From Anisus vortex (taxonomy: Eukaryota > Mollusca > Gastropoda > Planorbidae), in assembly GCA_949126835.1 (NCBI GenBank), contig OX421498.1, forward strand, positions 34,789,299 to 34,853,298: a DNA stretch of 64,000 nt. Direction: 5' to 3'. Below the pieces are notes generated by a model that was not told where the DNA came from, ran no database searches, and was given only the letters and a program-made list of their open reading frames with translations. Position numbers and translations under genes: made by a program. Shown here piece after piece: positions 22,237 to 34,843 of the stretch; position 1 is the first letter of the stretch; every line of letters begins with the position of its first letter.

Positions 22237-25200
22237 CTCCCTTTATTTGCAAACTAAGTTTACCATCATGTAATTAAATAATTGATTGACTACTGCAAAT
22301 AAAACGTACAGAAAAATATATGTGTCGCAAATCTCAAAAATATCTCCTTATCTCCTTACTCCGTTTGAATTGTTCTAAAAATAATCTTAGCAAAAAATCT
22401 TTTGTTCTAGCTTTGCGCCGAAAAACTATAAAAAAGTTGCACAGGGATTTTTAAAGTGAAACAACAATTTTTCTTATACTTTCCTTTTAAGAAATGAATA
22501 TTGTCATAAGTGTAGTATTATTAAGTTGTTTTAACTGAAAATTTAATAGGATGTATTGTTAGTCGGGGCAAGTCTGCTGACCAAATTTATGCTCGATCGG
22601 ATCACGGGAAGTGGTCGAAAAATCGAAGCCAATTTTTGCACCATTGCAGACAGACAGAAAGACAGACAGAAAATGCAACTTAAAATAAAGGGAGTAACAA
22701 GAAAACCATAAAAACGAAGTTCTCATTATACTCCCTTTATTTGCAAACTAAGTTTACCATCATGTAATTAAATAATTGATTGACTACTGGAAATGAAACG
22801 TACAGAAAAATATCTGTGTCACAAATCTCAAAAATATCTCCTTACTCAGTATGAATTGTTCTAAAAATAATCTTAGCGCATAATTTTTTTTTCTAGCTTT
22901 GCGCCGAAAAACTATAAAAAGTTGCACAGGCATTTTTAACGCGAAATCAAAATATTTCTTATACTTAAAATTTCCTTTTAAGAAATGAATATTGTCATAA
23001 GTGTAGTATTATTAAGTCGTTTTAACTGAAAATTAATTTGATAGGATGTATTGTTAGGCGCCCCAAATCTGCTGTCCAAATTTCAGCTCGATCGGACTAC
23101 GAGAAGTGGTCAAAAAATCGAAGCCAATTTTTGCACCCACGACGATTGCAGACAGACAGAAAATGCAACTTAAAAAAAAGGAAGTAACAAGAAAACCGTA
23201 AAAACAAAGTTTTTATCATACTCCCTTTATTTGCAAACTAAGTTTACCATCATGTAATTAAATAATTGATTGACTACTGCAAATGAAACGTACAGAAAAA
23301 ATATCTGTGTCGCAAATCTCAAAAATATCTCCTTACTCCGTATGAATTGTTCTAAAAATAATCGTAGCGCATGATTATGTTTTTTTTCTAGCTTTGCGCC
23401 GAAAAAGTATAAAAAGTTTCACAGGCATTTTTAACGCGAAATTAAAATATTTCTTATACTTTCCTTTTAAGAAATGAATATTGTCATAAGTGTAGTATTA
23501 TTATGTTGTTTTAACTGAAAATTTGATAGGATGTATTGTTAGGCGCCCCAAATCTGCTGTCCAAATTTATGCTCGATCGGATCACGGGAAGTGGTCGAAA
23601 AATCGAAGCCAATTTTTGCACCATTGCAGACAGACAGAAAGACAGACAGAAAATGCAACTTAAAATAAAGGGAGTAACAAGAAAACCATAAAAACGAAGT
23701 TCTCATTATACTCCCTTTATTTGCAAACTAAGTTTACCATCATGTAATTAAATAATTGATTGACTACTGGAAATGAAACGTACAGAAAAATATCTGTGTC
23801 ACAAATCTCAAAAATATCTCCTTACTCAGTATGAATTGTTCTAAAAATAATCTTAGCGCATAATTTTTTTTTCTAGCTTTGCGCCGAAAAACTATAAAAA
23901 GTTGCACAGGCATTTTTAACGCGAAATCAAAATATTTCTTATACTTAAAATTTCCTTTTAAGAAATGAATATTGTCATAAGTGTAGTATTATTAAGTCGT
24001 TTTAACTGAAAATTAATTTGATAGGATGTATTGTTAGGCGCCCCAAATCTGCTGTCCAAATTTCAGCTCGATCGGACTACGAGAAGTGGTCAAAAAATCG
24101 AAGCCAATTTTTGCACCCACGACGATTGCAGACAGACAGAAAATGCAACTTAAAAAAAAGGAAGTAACAAGAAAACCGTAAAAACAAAGTTTTTATCATA
24201 CTCCCTTTATTTGCAAACTAAGTTTACCATCATGTAATTAAATAATTGATTGACTACTGCAAATGAAACGTACAGAAAAAATATCTGTGTCGCAAATCTC
24301 AAAAATATCTCCTTACTCCGTATGAATTGTTCTAAAAATAATCGTAGCGCATGATTATGTTTTTTTTCTAGCTTTGCGCCGAAAAAGTATAAAAAGTTTC
24401 ACAGGCATTTTTAACGCGAAATTAAAATATTTCTTATACTTTCCTTTTAAGAAATGAATATTGTCATAAGTGTAGTATTATTATGTTGTTTTAACTGAAA
24501 ATTTGATAGGATGTATTGTTAGGCGCCCCAAATCTGCTGTCCAAATTTATGCTCGATCGGATCACGGGAAGTGGTCGAAAAATCGAAGCCAATTTTTGCA
24601 CCATTGCAGACAGACAGAAAGACAGACAGAAAATGCAACTTAAAATAAAGGGAGTAACAAGAAAACCATAAAAACGAAGTTCTCATTATACTCCCTTTAT
24701 TTGCAAACTAAGTTTACCATCATGTAATTAAATAATTGATTGACTACTGGAAATGAAACGTACAGAAAAATATCTGTGTCACAAATCTCAAAAATATCTC
24801 CTTACTCAGTATGAATTGTTCTAAAAATAATCTTAGCGCATAATTTTTTTTTCTAGCTTTGCGCCGAAAAACTATAAAAAGTTGCACAGGCATTTTTAAC
24901 GCGAAATCAAAATATTTCTTATACTTAAAATTTCCTTTTAAGAAATGAATATTGTCATAAGTGTAGTATTATTAAGTCGTTTTAACTGAAAATTAATTTG
25001 ATAGGATGTATTGTTAGGCGCCCCAAATCTGCTGTCCAAATTTCAGCTCGATCGGACTACGAGAAGTGGTCAAAAAATCGAAGCCAATTTTTGCACCCAC
25101 GACGATTGCAGACAGACAGAAAATGCAACTTAAAAAAAAGGAAGTAACAAGAAAACCATAAAAACGAAGTTCTCATTATACTCCCTTTATTTGCAAACTA

Positions 25201-28200
25201 AGTTTACCATCATGTAATTAAATAATTGATTGACTACTGGAAATGAAACGTACAGAAAAATATCTGTGTCACAAATCTCAAAAATATCTCCTTACTCAGT
25301 ATGAATTGTTCTAAAAATAATCTTAGCGCATAATTTTTTTTTCTAGCTTTGCGCCGAAAAACTATAAAAAGTTGCACAGGCATTTTTAACGCGAAATCAA
25401 AATATTTCTTATACTTAAAATTTCCTTTTAAGAAATGAATATTGTCATAAGTGTAGTATTATTAAGTCGTTTTAACTGAAAATTAATTTGATAGGATGTA
25501 TTGTTAGGCGCCCCAAATCTGCTGTCCAAATTTCAGCTCGATCGGACTACGAGAAGTGGTCAAAAAATCGAAGCCAATTTTTGCACCCACGACGATTGCA
25601 GACAGACAGAAAATGCAACTTAAAAAAAAGGAAGTAACAAGAAAACCGTAAAAACAAAGTTTTTATCATACTCCCTTTATTTGCAAACTAAGTTTACCAT
25701 CATGTAATTAAATAATTGATTGACTACTGCAAATGAAACGTACAGAAAAAATATCTGTGTCGCAAATCTCAAAAATATCTCCTTACTCCGTATGAATTGT
25801 TCTAAAAATAATCGTAGCGCATGATTATGTTTTTTTTCTAGCTTTGCGCCGAAAAAGTATAAAAAGTTTCACAGGCATTTTTAACGCGAAATTAAAATAT
25901 TTCTTATACTTTCCTTTTAAGAAATGAATATTGTCATAAGTGTAGTATTATTATGTTGTTTTAACTGAAAATTTGATAGGATGTATTGTTAGGCGCCCCA
26001 AATCTGCTGTCCAAATTTATGCTCGATCGGATCACGGGAAGTGGTCGAAAAATCGAAGCCAATTTTTGCACCATTGCAGACAGACAGAAAGACAGACAGA
26101 AAATGCAACTTAAAATAAAGGGAGTAACAAGAAAACCATAAAAACGAAGTTCTCATTATACTCCCTTTATTTGCAAACTAAGTTTACCATCATGTAATTA
26201 AATAATTGATTGACTACTGGAAATGAAACGTACAGAAAAATATCTGTGTCACAAATCTCAAAAATATCTCCTTACTCAGTATGAATTGTTCTAAAAATAA
26301 TCTTAGCGCATAATTTTTTTTTCTAGCTTTGCGCCGAAAAACTATAAAAAGTTGCACAGGCATTTTTAACGCGAAATCAAAATATTTCTTATACTTAAAA
26401 TTTCCTTTTAAGAAATGAATATTGTCATAAGTGTAGTATTATTAAGTCGTTTTAACTGAAAATTTGATAGGATGTATTGTTAGGCGCCCCAAATCTGCTG
26501 TCCAAATTTCAGCTCGATCGGACTACGAGAAGTGGTCAAAAAATCGAAGCCAATTTTTGCACCCACGACGATTGCAGACAGACAGAAAATGCAACTTAAA
26601 AAAAAGGAAGTAACAAGAAAACCGTAAAAACGAAGTTTTTATCATACTCCCTTTATTTGCAAACTAAGTTTACCATCATGTAATTAAATAATTGATTGAC
26701 TACTGCAAATGAAACGTACAGAAAAAATATCTGTGTCGCAAATCTCAAAAATATCTCCTTACTCCGTATGAATTGTTCTAAAAATAATCGTAGCGCATGA
26801 TTATGTTTTTTTTCTAGCTTTGCGCCGAAAAAGTATAAAAAGTTTCACAGGCATTTTTAACGCGAAATTAAAATATTTCTTATACTTTCCTTTTAAGAAA
26901 TGAATATTGTCATAAGTGTAGTATTATTATGTCGTTTTAACTGAAAATTTGATAGGATGTATTGTTAGTCGGGGCAAGTCTGCTGACCAAATTTATGCTC
27001 GATCGGATTACGGGAAGTGGTCGAAAAATCGAAGCCAATTTTTGCACCATTGCAGACAGACAGAAAGACAGACAGAAAATGCAACTTAAAATAAAGGGAG
27101 TAACAAGAAAACCATAAAAACGAAGTTCTCATTATACTCCCTTTATTTGCAAACTAAGTTTACCATCATGTAATTAAATAATTGATTGACTACTGGAAAT
27201 GAAACGTACAGAAAAATATCTGTGTCACAAATCTCAAAAATATCTCCTTACTCAGTATGAATTGTTCTAAAAATAATCTTAGCGCATAATTTTTTTTTCT
27301 AGCTTTGCGCCGAAAAACTATAAAAAGTTGCACAGGCATTTTTAACGCGAAATCAAAATATTTCTTATACTTAAAATTTCCTTTTAAGAAATGAATATTG
27401 TCATAAGTGTAGTATTATTAAGTCGTTTTAACTGAAAATTTGATAGGATGTATTGTTAGGCGCCCCAAATCTGCTGTCCAAATTTCAGCTCGATCGGACT
27501 ATGAGAAGTGGTCAAAAAATCGAAGCCAATTTTTGCACCCACGACGATTGCAGACAGACAGAAAATGCAACTTAAAAAAAAGGAAGTAACAAGAAAACCG
27601 TAAAAACGAAGTTTTTATCATACTCCCTTTATTTGCAAACTAAGTTTACCATCATGTAATTAAATAATTGATTGACTACTGCAAATGAAACGTACAGAAA
27701 AAATATCTGTGTCGCAAATCTCAAAAATATCTCCTTACTCCGTATGAATTGTTCTAAAAATAATCGTAGCGCATGATTATGTTTTTTTTCTAGCTTTGCG
27801 CCGAAAAAGTATAAAAAGTTTCACAGGCATTTTTAACGCGAAATTAAAATATTTCTTATTCTTTCCTTTTAAGAAATGAATATTGTCATAAGTGTAGTAT
27901 TATTATGTCGTTTTAACTGAAAATTTGATAGGATGTATTGTTAGTCGGGGCAAGTCTGCTGACCAAATTTATGCTCGATCGGATTACGGGAAGTGGTCGA
28001 AAAATCGAAGCCAATTTTTGCACCATTGCAGACAGACAGAAAGACAGACAGAAAATGCAACTTAAAATAAAGGGAGTAACAAGAAAACCATAAAAACGAA
28101 GTTCTCATTATACTCCCTTTATTTGCAAACTAAGTTTACCATCATGTAATTAAATAATTGATTGACTACTGGAAATGAAACGTACAGAAAAATATCTGTG

Positions 28201-30026
28201 TCACAAATCTCAAAAATATCTCCTTACTCAGTATGAATTGTTCTAAAAATAATCTTAGCGCATAATTTTTTTTTCTAGCTTTGCGCCGAAAAACTATAAA
28301 AAGTTGCACAGGCATTTTTAACGCGAAATCAAAATATTTCTTATACTTAAAATTTCCTTTTAAGAAATGAATATTGTCATAAGTGTAGTATTATTAAGTC
28401 GTTTTAACTGAAAATTTAATAGGATGTATTGTTAGGCGCCCCAAATCTGCTGTCCAAATTTCAGCTCGATCGGACTAGGAGAAGTGGTCAAAAAATCGAA
28501 GCCAATTTTTGCACCCACGACGATTGCAGACAGACAGAAAATGCAACTTAAAAAAAAGGAAGTAACAAGAAAACCGTAAAAACGAAGTTTTTATCATACT
28601 CCCTTTATTTGCAAACTAAGTTTACCATCATGTAATTAAATAATTGATTGACTACTGCAAATGAAACGTACAGAAAAAATATCTGTGTCGCAAATCTCAA
28701 AAATATCTCCTTACTCCGTATGAATTGTTCTAAAAATAATCGTAGCGCATGATTATGTTTTTTTTCTAGCTTTGCGCCGAAAAAGTATAAAAAGTTTCAC
28801 AGGCATTTTTAACGCGAAATTAAAATATTTCTTATACTTTCCTTTTAAGAAATGAATATTGTCATAAGTGTAGTATTATTATGTCGTTTTAACTGAAAAT
28901 TTGATAGGATGTATTGTTAGTCGGGGCAAGTCTGCTGACCAAATTTATGCTCGATCGGATTACGGGAAGTGGTCGAAAAATCGAAGCCAATTTTTGCACC
29001 ATTGCAGACAGACAGAAAGACAGACAGAAAATGCAACTTAAAATAAAGGGAGTAACAAGAAAACCATAAAAACGAAGTTCTCATTATACTCCCTTTATTT
29101 GCAAACTAAGTTTACCATCATGTAATTAAATAATTGATTGACTACTGGAAATGAAACGTACAGAAAAATATCTGTGTCACAAATCTCAAAAATATCTCCT
29201 TACTCAGTATGAATTGTTCTAAAAATAATCTTAGCGCATAATTTTTTTTTCTAGCTTTGCGCCGAAAAACTATAAAAAGTTGCACAGGCATTTTTAACGC
29301 GAAATCAAAATATTTCTTATACTTAAAATTTCCTTTTAAGAAATGAATATTGTCATAAGTGTAGTATTATTAAGTCGTTTTAACTGAAAATTTGATAGGA
29401 TGTATTGTTAGGCGCCCCAAATCTGCTGTCCAAATTTCAGCTCGATCGGACTAGGAGAAATGGTCAAAAAATCGAAGCCAATTTTTGCACCCACGACGAT
29501 TGCAGACAGACAGAAAATGCAACTTAAAATAAAGGGAGTAACAAGAAAACCATAAAAACGAAGTTCTCATTATACTCCCTTTATTTGCAAACTAAGTTTA
29601 CCATCATGTAATTAAATAATTGATTAACTACTGCAAATGAAACGTACAGAAAAAATATCTGTGTCGCAAATCTCAAAAATATCTCCTTACTCCGTATGAA
29701 TTGTTCTAAAAATAATCGTAGCGCATGATTATGTTTTTTTTCTAGCTTTGCGCCGAAAAAGTATAAAAAGTTTCACAGGCATTTTTAACGCGAAATTAAA
29801 ATATTTCTTATACTTTCCTTTTAAGAAATGAATATTGTCATAAGTGTAGTATTATTATGTCGTTTTAACTGAAAATTTGATAGGATGTATTGTTAGGCGC
29901 CCCAAATCTGCTGTCCAAATTTCAGCTCGATCGGACGACGGGAAGTGGTCGAAAAATCGATGCCAATTTTTGCACCATGCATTGACGATTGACGATTGCA
30001 GACATTGCAACTTAAAATAAAGGGAG
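22237..30026. repeat. Satellite: 16 TIR-bounded monomers of 486-494 bp
   Basis: Monomers start with CTCCCTTTATTTGCAAAC at 22237, 22731, 23221, 23711, 24201, 24691, 25181, 25671, 26161, 26647, 27137, 27623, 28113, 28599, 29089 and 29575. Each ends near AAATAAAGGGAG, or a decayed AAAAAAAGGAAG, giving terminal inverted repeats with TA on both sides. A ~36-bp linker with a short stem-loop joins monomers. Two types alternate: type A (ACTACTGGAAATG, TGTCACAAA, ACTCAGT) and type B (ACTACTGCAAATG, TGTCGCAAA, ACTCCGT). They form a ~980-bp dimer, with one break where two A units are adjacent (24691, 25181). No coding capacity is seen. Unequal exchange of a MITE-like unit is the likely origin. Confidence 0.95.
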
Positions 30027-30140
30027 TAAAAAGAAACATAAATAGTAATAAATGTTGCCTGACATAGAGAAATGGTTTTGTCTTTACATGTAACAGAATA
30101 AGAAAAGCTGCTACATATTTGTGCATCCTGTTTTCTGGGC

Positions 30141-30320
30141 AAGTGGCGTAGCAAGGGGAGGGGAGGGGGGTCCAAAATCGAAAGTCCCCTCGGGCCCCTA
30201 CTTGAGGGGGGCCCCCAAAGGAGTGTCCAAATTGTTTTTTTCTTATGTCGAATGTCAAAATGCAGGGGCCCCTAAAGAGGCCAAGCCCCCGCGTCCCCAA
30301 ATCCCTAGCAACGGCACTGT
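30141..30320. mobile_element. MITE with GTGGCGTAGCAAGGG ends (~180 bp)
   Basis: The left end AGTGGCGTAGCAAGGGG and the right end CCCTAGCAACGGCACTG are inverted repeats; the centre is very G/C-rich. It is the same general end type as the MITE at 46739-46892 (GTAACTAGGG). It has no ORF of interest. 30321-30890 shows nothing recognisable. Confidence 0.55.
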
Positions 30321-31427
30321 TCTGGGCCTTCGGCGAATATCGTTGACAGATTTAACAGATTCACAGCCACGCAAGTAGCCATTCTGAGCCTCGTGATCCT
30401 TTAGATCAGCGAAATAAGCAAAAATATGTTCTTTTTCCTTTTCTGTAGACATCGCCAAGCATTTACATCGGCAACCTACTATATAGGCTTCTCTGGCTGG
30501 TTTTTGTTTATCGCCATAGGGGTGTGTGCTTCTCTTAAGGAAAAAAATAAACGTTTTCGAAGATTAGTAATAATATGAATATATTAATCGTATATTAATA
30601 GTAGGCCTATAGGGTAGGCCCCTATATTATACAGAAAGGGAAAAAAATCGTAACAATGATCCTAATGATTAGCTGTGAATATTAAGCCTAGGCCAACAAT
30701 TAACTACAAACTGTAAATATTAACAAAAAGGTAAGAATAAATAAGTATTTATCGATTGGTTTTTAATTACCTAGATTGTCCTATTCGCAACATGTTAAAA
30801 TACAGGTCAACAGTAAAATGTATAACATAACTAGTTTTATCGCTACAATAAGTAATACAATTAAACAAAATATTCTTACCTTTAACTTTAACTGTAATTT
30901 GTTTTATACGACGGCTAGACCTCGACTTAGTTACATATTCCTACGCCTTTCATAAATCCTCCAGATGGTAGACTTAGTCTTCGCCCCTGTTTTATAACCA
31001 ACCAAGAGCCATGTGCTATGCCATCATAGATTGAACAATACTTCTATTCAAGTTTCACTACTTTTTTGTTCAACACGATCTTATTGGAGATGACGAAGTC
31101 TGACGTTTTTCTGGAATCATGCACTCCAGACTTGAATTGTGTTTATGTTTTCTTACTTGGCAGGACTAATGCTAGCTTCGTTAATTTGAATCAAACTAGT
31201 TTTGTTTATATATTTATATTTAAACACAAATTATTTAACCTGTCTACATGCAAATACACTTTATCGAATATATTACTAAGAAGACTACGTGTTTGTTTAT
31301 TTATTTACACTTCATTATTATTATTTGTTTGCATTAACTTGCATTTACCGCAAAGTTAATTTTAAAATATAGTGTACAACAGCGACGAAAGAAAGAGTAA
31401 CTCTTTTTTATAGAGACGTCATCATAC

Positions 31428-31717
31428 CAAAGACTATAATAAGATGGACCGCTTGCTAATTTTAGAGCTAAGATGTTCTTTTTTTTTCAAGCGCAACCAA
31501 TAAGGCTGACTTAAATGACTTCTACGCTCCTGTGATTGCATTAAAGGTTTCCGTTGTATACAACTTTCGATTTTAATCTTAATTTTCCATTTAGAAAATA
31601 ATAGCGATTAAACGGAAGTACAGTGCAAAAAGGAATCGGGAATTCCGAAAAGAAGTCATTCGAATCATCAAATAGCAGAAATATTAAAGCAAGCGGTCCA
31701 TCTTATTAGAGTCTTTG
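31428..31717. mobile_element. MITE, 290 bp, ~30-bp TIRs, TSD ATCATAC
   Basis: The left end begins CAAAGACTATAATAAGATGG and the right end is its inverted copy ending AGAGTCTTTG, with only about one mismatch in 30. ATCATAC flanks both sides (31421-31427, 31718-31724), a clear 7-bp target duplication. The right half is also present in cassette copy 2 near 9822-9930, so insertion preceded that duplication. A diverged copy lies at about 60378-60890. Confidence 0.85.
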
Positions 31718-31724
31718 ATCATAC

Positions 31725-32931
31725 CATTAAATAACTTTGGCCAGTGAAGAGCAAGTAGCGATCATGCTATTTCAGCTTGACCATTGAGAAATAATATAAC
31801 ATGTAAAGATCTAACAGCATCTGACCACTTCAAAACACTCGTCACATTGTCTACGGTCTGTTCAAAGCGTGCTTTTAAATGAATTATTATAAAACAAGAA
31901 GTATACAACAGGCGGCCTGCGGGCCACAACTCGGTCCGCCAAAGCCTTTCTTTTTAGTCTGGCCCCAAGAGAGCTTCGAATGACATTTTTTAATAATAAA
32001 TTCATTATATTGCAAAATGTAAATATAGTCTTAGAATGCATGACCCAAATATATTGGTATCGAATCCCTTAAATGGCCCAACAACAAAAAAATGGCGCAC
32101 ATCCTGACTTCAAACAAAAGCAACACAGACATCTATTCATCTATCTATATTCAAGTCTCCCATTCTGGACTACTTTTGTATCACCACGCGCGGTTAATTG
32201 GTTTCTTTCTGTTTCTTTACTAGCGCTTTCTTAAAGAAAGTAGTTACCCGAAAAGAGAAGATTCAATGTGAAATTTTTATTTACTTATTACACATTGACA
32301 AAAGTATATCGTAATTTAAAATACAGCCGTAGCATATTTCCAAACTTTGCAATTTTTTTTTTAGACCCATGGGTGCCGAAAGCGATTAGTATACAGTACA
32401 GAACAATTTGCAATCATTGTATAATGTGAATGAGTAATTCCTGAACATTTTCTAGTTTAACCAATAGATCTATATAAAAAAAATAATAGACGTAAAAATA
32501 TAAATATAGTTAGTTATACAATTGAAATAGTGTTAGTTTAAGCATCATCAAAAAAAGTAAAAGTGTCATGATAAATGCAAAAGTGTCATCAGAAATTTTA
32601 ATGTGTAAAGTGTCACTAGAATTGTAGAAGTGTCATCAGAAATGACAGATTCATCAAATGTAAAAATTGTCACTAGAAATAGAAAGGGTCATCACAAATG
32701 TAATATTGTCATTACAATGTAAAAATGTCATCATAAATGTAAATGTGTAATTAAAAAAGTAAAATTGTCATCACAAATGTGAAAGTGCCATTATAAATGT
32801 AAAGTGTCAATAGTTAATAAAATTACAACCTAATTAACTACACTACTTTAAATTATATCCTATTTTTTTTTAATGACAGCAAAATAGCTTGTTTTGTCGC
32901 AATCGAATTGTTTTGTTAACAACCCAATGTC
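31725..32931. other. Shared 3' flank of GPCR copy 4
   Basis: Aligns with 9930-11092 downstream of GPCR copy 2, including the GCGGGCTGCGGGCCACAAC-like motif and the 3' minisatellite. No exon is recognised. Confidence 0.55.
32548..32820. repeat. Short minisatellite downstream of GPCR copy 4
   Basis: Degenerate ~20-bp units near AAATGTAAAAGTGTCATNA, the counterpart of 10757-10975. It starts about 110 bases past the receptor stop. Confidence 0.75.
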
Positions 32932-33951
32932 TTAGCATCGTTTCTTTAAGAAAATATTCTTAAAATTCTCTCGAAATTTTGTGCTAATGCAACAATAGAT
33001 GACAAAATTGATTCCACTATTTATCAGTGTTAGAGTGTCTATTAGATCACCTAGGGGTACATAAACTTCACTATAGATATTATCAAGGAGACCTGATAGA
33101 AGTAGAAGAATTCCATGAGGTGTTTCTGTCACAATAAACATGATCACAACTACAAGTATCATCATTGATGTCTTCTTGGTTTGTTCGTACCGCATGTTTG
33201 TGGATTTTACATTTTTGTTGCTTAGTTTTGTTTTCCACTTCTGTCTTGCTTTCTTCATTTCATTGATTAGCATTACGCTAAAGATAGTAAGTAGCAGACA
33301 TGGCAGTATCCTGATCAATACGGCCAGGATCCAGAAGTTACACTTATATAAGATCTGGTATTCCAAACTATCTTCCCTGATAGCAAGGTACCAAAGAGTT
33401 TTATTGTTGTAAGTAGATTCTTTAATTTCCACGCCTATTGAATTAGGGATGGTCACAATAGTAACTGCGACAAATACAAGGAAAATTGTCCATTTAGCTC
33501 TATATTGGCTGCACAAGGTAACGACTTTGAAAGGATATCTTATGAAGATGTACCTAAAGACCGCTAGAGAAACTGTGATCCAGTTTGACAAAGAATGCGC
33601 AATTATAATAAAAATAGCGAAAAACATATAATAACGGGCATGATCTAACGGCATCTTAGCCAAGCTGTAGTGATAGGGAATTAAAATATAAGGTAAGTAT
33701 AACATCATGACTAGTGTATCTGAAATCGCCAGTCCAGTGAGCAAAATACTGACAGATGACATCATGTTTTTGCGCGTGAGTACGATGACGTTAAGAGTAT
33801 TACCTATGACGCCCAATACACAGATAACCGGTGCGATATACAAGAAGAATGGCCTGTAGGCGACATCAAATCTCAACCAAATACTTTCACAGCAGTTTTT
33901 CTCAAAGTCCAGTCCGGTGGAGTTGATTGTGATATTGTCAATCACAGACAT
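32932..33951 (-). CDS. Srw/FMRFamide-receptor-like class A GPCR, intact (copy 4)
   Basis: An uninterrupted 339-codon single exon starting MSVI. By eye it is roughly four-fifths identical to the receptor at 11093-12118. It keeps the N-terminal sequons and Cys-Cys pair, GN in TM1, LAISD in TM2, FRY in TM3, TETP in TM6, NFVIY in TM7, and an identical last ~30 residues including KFRENF. Differences cluster in the N-terminus, the extracellular end of TM2/loop 1 (YLPYILIPYHYS), loop 2 and intracellular loop 3. That pattern fits changing ligand contacts on a conserved core, though no selection test was possible. Again no Cys sits at the top of TM3. It should be a plasma-membrane receptor; ligand unknown. 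Confidence 0.9.
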   Translation of the reverse strand: MSVIDNITINSTGLDFEKNCCESIWLRFDVAYRPFFLYIAPVICVLGVIGNTLNVIVLTRKNMMSSVSILLTGLAISDTLVMMLYLPYILIPYHYSLAKMPLDHARYYMFFAIFIIIAHSLSNWITVSLAVFRYIFIRYPFKVVTLCSQYRAKWTIFLVFVAVTIVTIPNSIGVEIKESTYNNKTLWYLAIREDSLEYQILYKCNFWILAVLIRILPCLLLTIFSVMLINEMKKARQKWKTKLSNKNVKSTNMRYEQTKKTSMMILVVVIMFIVTETPHGILLLLSGLLDNIYSEVYVPLGDLIDTLTLINSGINFVIYCCISTKFRENFKNIFLKKRC

Positions 33952-34843
33952 GACAAAAAAATGAGTTAATATTTCAATTTAACAGCATAAAGTGAACACT
34001 CAAACACGCACAAGTCGACATTTTCATTTGACACATCGGATTGCGTCAAAAAAAAAAGAAAATCCTAACAATATCATAGTGTCGCTTTATCCTAGCCAAT
34101 ATGTACAATTTAATAACTGGAATTGGTTCCCATAGAATATGCGTACCATTTAAAATTAAAAGTACATTTTTGTTCACACATTACGAACAAGCGTAGCTAT
34201 ATATTTCTTAAATTTAATATTAAATACACAAAAACTATTTTAACACTTCATAAATTAAACAAACTCGTAGACAATTAGGATATATTGAAAAATTCAATTC
34301 CAAAGAATTTAACGAATTTTCACATTTATGGAGTCATTGTAATGAAAAAGAAATTTGTGATTTTTTTAGCTTCATCAAACAACACCATCCACTTCTGTTT
34401 TACATGCATTTGTAAACTGATTTGTGAAGTGCCCATCAAATCGTGCAACGTATGGAATATAAAATAAACGGTATAGGTCACACCATGTTGCCATTTCAGT
34501 TTATTGGTCTAGCTCAAACTATGACTAGAGTATTATTAATTTACTGATGATGTATTTCCTCTCTGATAAGGTTTAGAATGAGATGATAAAGATAGCAGTA
34601 GCCATGGACGAAAAAAGTCTATACCTTTACAATAAAAAGCTGTTCCCTCTCGATTTTTTCTCTATTTCTTCTATTCTGTCTCATCTTTTTTTTTCTCTTT
34701 GCAGCCTATATTTTCTATCACGTAAATCTATCTTTTTTGCCTCCATTTTATTTCTATACTCATTATCTACTCTATATATCGATCTCTCTCTCTTTCATCT
34801 TTGTAGACCCTATATTTGTATCTTGTTCACTACTGTTGAATAT

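Noticed and set aside
22237..30026. Regular repeats suggestive of a CRISPR-like array
   Set aside because: The repeats are ~490 bp without variable spacers and lie in eukaryotic DNA. This is a satellite.
29855..30378. Frames over the end of the satellite and the GC-rich MITE
   Set aside because: They cross the boundary between unrelated repeats and have no domain. They are chance frames.
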